Source of the DNA: Nocardia wallacei
Lineage (GTDB): Bacteria; Actinomycetota; Actinomycetes; Mycobacteriales; Mycobacteriaceae
Length of the DNA stretch: 39,944 nucleotides
Assembly (NCBI RefSeq): GCF_029868745.1
Contig: NZ_JARWOP010000036.1
Span: forward strand, 1-39,944
Direction of reading: 5' to 3'
The notes below the pieces were generated by a model. That model did no database searches, was not told the DNA's origin, and worked only from the letters and a program-made list of their open reading frames with translations. Each line of letters opens with the position of its first letter. Within the stretch, counting starts at the first letter, position 1. The position numbers were made by a program, and so were the translations under genes. Of this stretch, positions 39,802 through 39,944 are shown piece after piece.

Positions 39802-39944
39802 CTCGAGCCCCTTTCCTCGGCTCCCCCCACCGAACCACCTACCCGCCCGCCCCCGACACGCCGCCGAGTTCGGGGATGTGCCACGGCGAGAGCAAGACCT
39901 TTTACCGCCTACACGCGTCCGAGGGTGCGCCCGACAGGCGCGCG

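Overview
The window looks like chromosome of a high-GC actinobacterium of the Corynebacteriales/Mycobacteriales, most likely Nocardia or a close relative. The evidence is the strong G/C third-position bias, an S10 ribosomal operon that stops after rpsQ, IdeR-type iron boxes, an MbtG-like siderophore hydroxylase, a low-molecular-weight-antigen (MTB12)-like secreted protein and a maleylpyruvate-isomerase-fold (MDMPI) protein. The genus is inferred from gene content, not from a marker comparison.

Layout. (1) 1-3055: the 3' end of an unrecognised gene, an SDR protein lacking the usual catalytic Tyr/Lys, a lycopene-cyclase-family flavoprotein on the opposite strand that overlaps it tail to tail, and a DUF4442 hotdog protein behind a TTACT/AGTAA operator-like site. 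(2) 3056-8969: the S10 operon rpsJ-rplC-rplD-rplW-rplB-rpsS-rplV-rpsC-rplP-rpmC-rpsQ. It has a long leader with a GNRA-loop hairpin, a 25-codon mini-ORF wedged between rplC and rplD, and a strong terminator hairpin. (3) 9007-9906: a two-gene toxin-antitoxin-like module preceded by a tandem 9-bp iteron. (4) 10159-15208: a DUF6585-like membrane protein, an MDMPI-fold protein, a large repeat-rich DUF2637 protein and a CPBP-family membrane protease. (5) 15278-18076: an EXLDI protein and MMPL transporter operon under a promoter covered by a perfect palindrome. (6) 18089-20274: a small membrane protein, an RluA-type pseudouridine synthase and a secreted MTB12-like protein.

(7) 20342-37747 is an iron-regulated hydroxamate siderophore locus, about 17 kb. 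Three IdeR-like boxes head three probable transcription units: [hydroxylase], [formyltransferase - NRPS C-A-T - degenerate adenylation protein] and [ferric-siderophore binding lipoprotein - NRPS C-T - NRPS C-A-T-E - two ABC half-transporters]. The hydroxylase and formyltransferase together should make an N-formyl-N-hydroxy ornithine or lysine. The assembly line is odd. Two of its three N-terminal condensation domains have lost the second His of HHxxxDG, the middle module has no adenylation domain, a separate gene encodes an adenylation domain stripped of its ATP-binding motifs, and no thioesterase or MbtH-like protein is visible. The first ABC half-transporter has an in-frame TAA 24 codons after its best start. 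The locus resembles coelichelin/exochelin-type clusters in general, but I cannot match it to a known product.

(8) 37767-39801: a TetR regulator divergent from an aldo/keto reductase with two identical palindromic operators between them, then a small membrane protein. No tRNA, rRNA, CRISPR array or insertion sequence was recognised.
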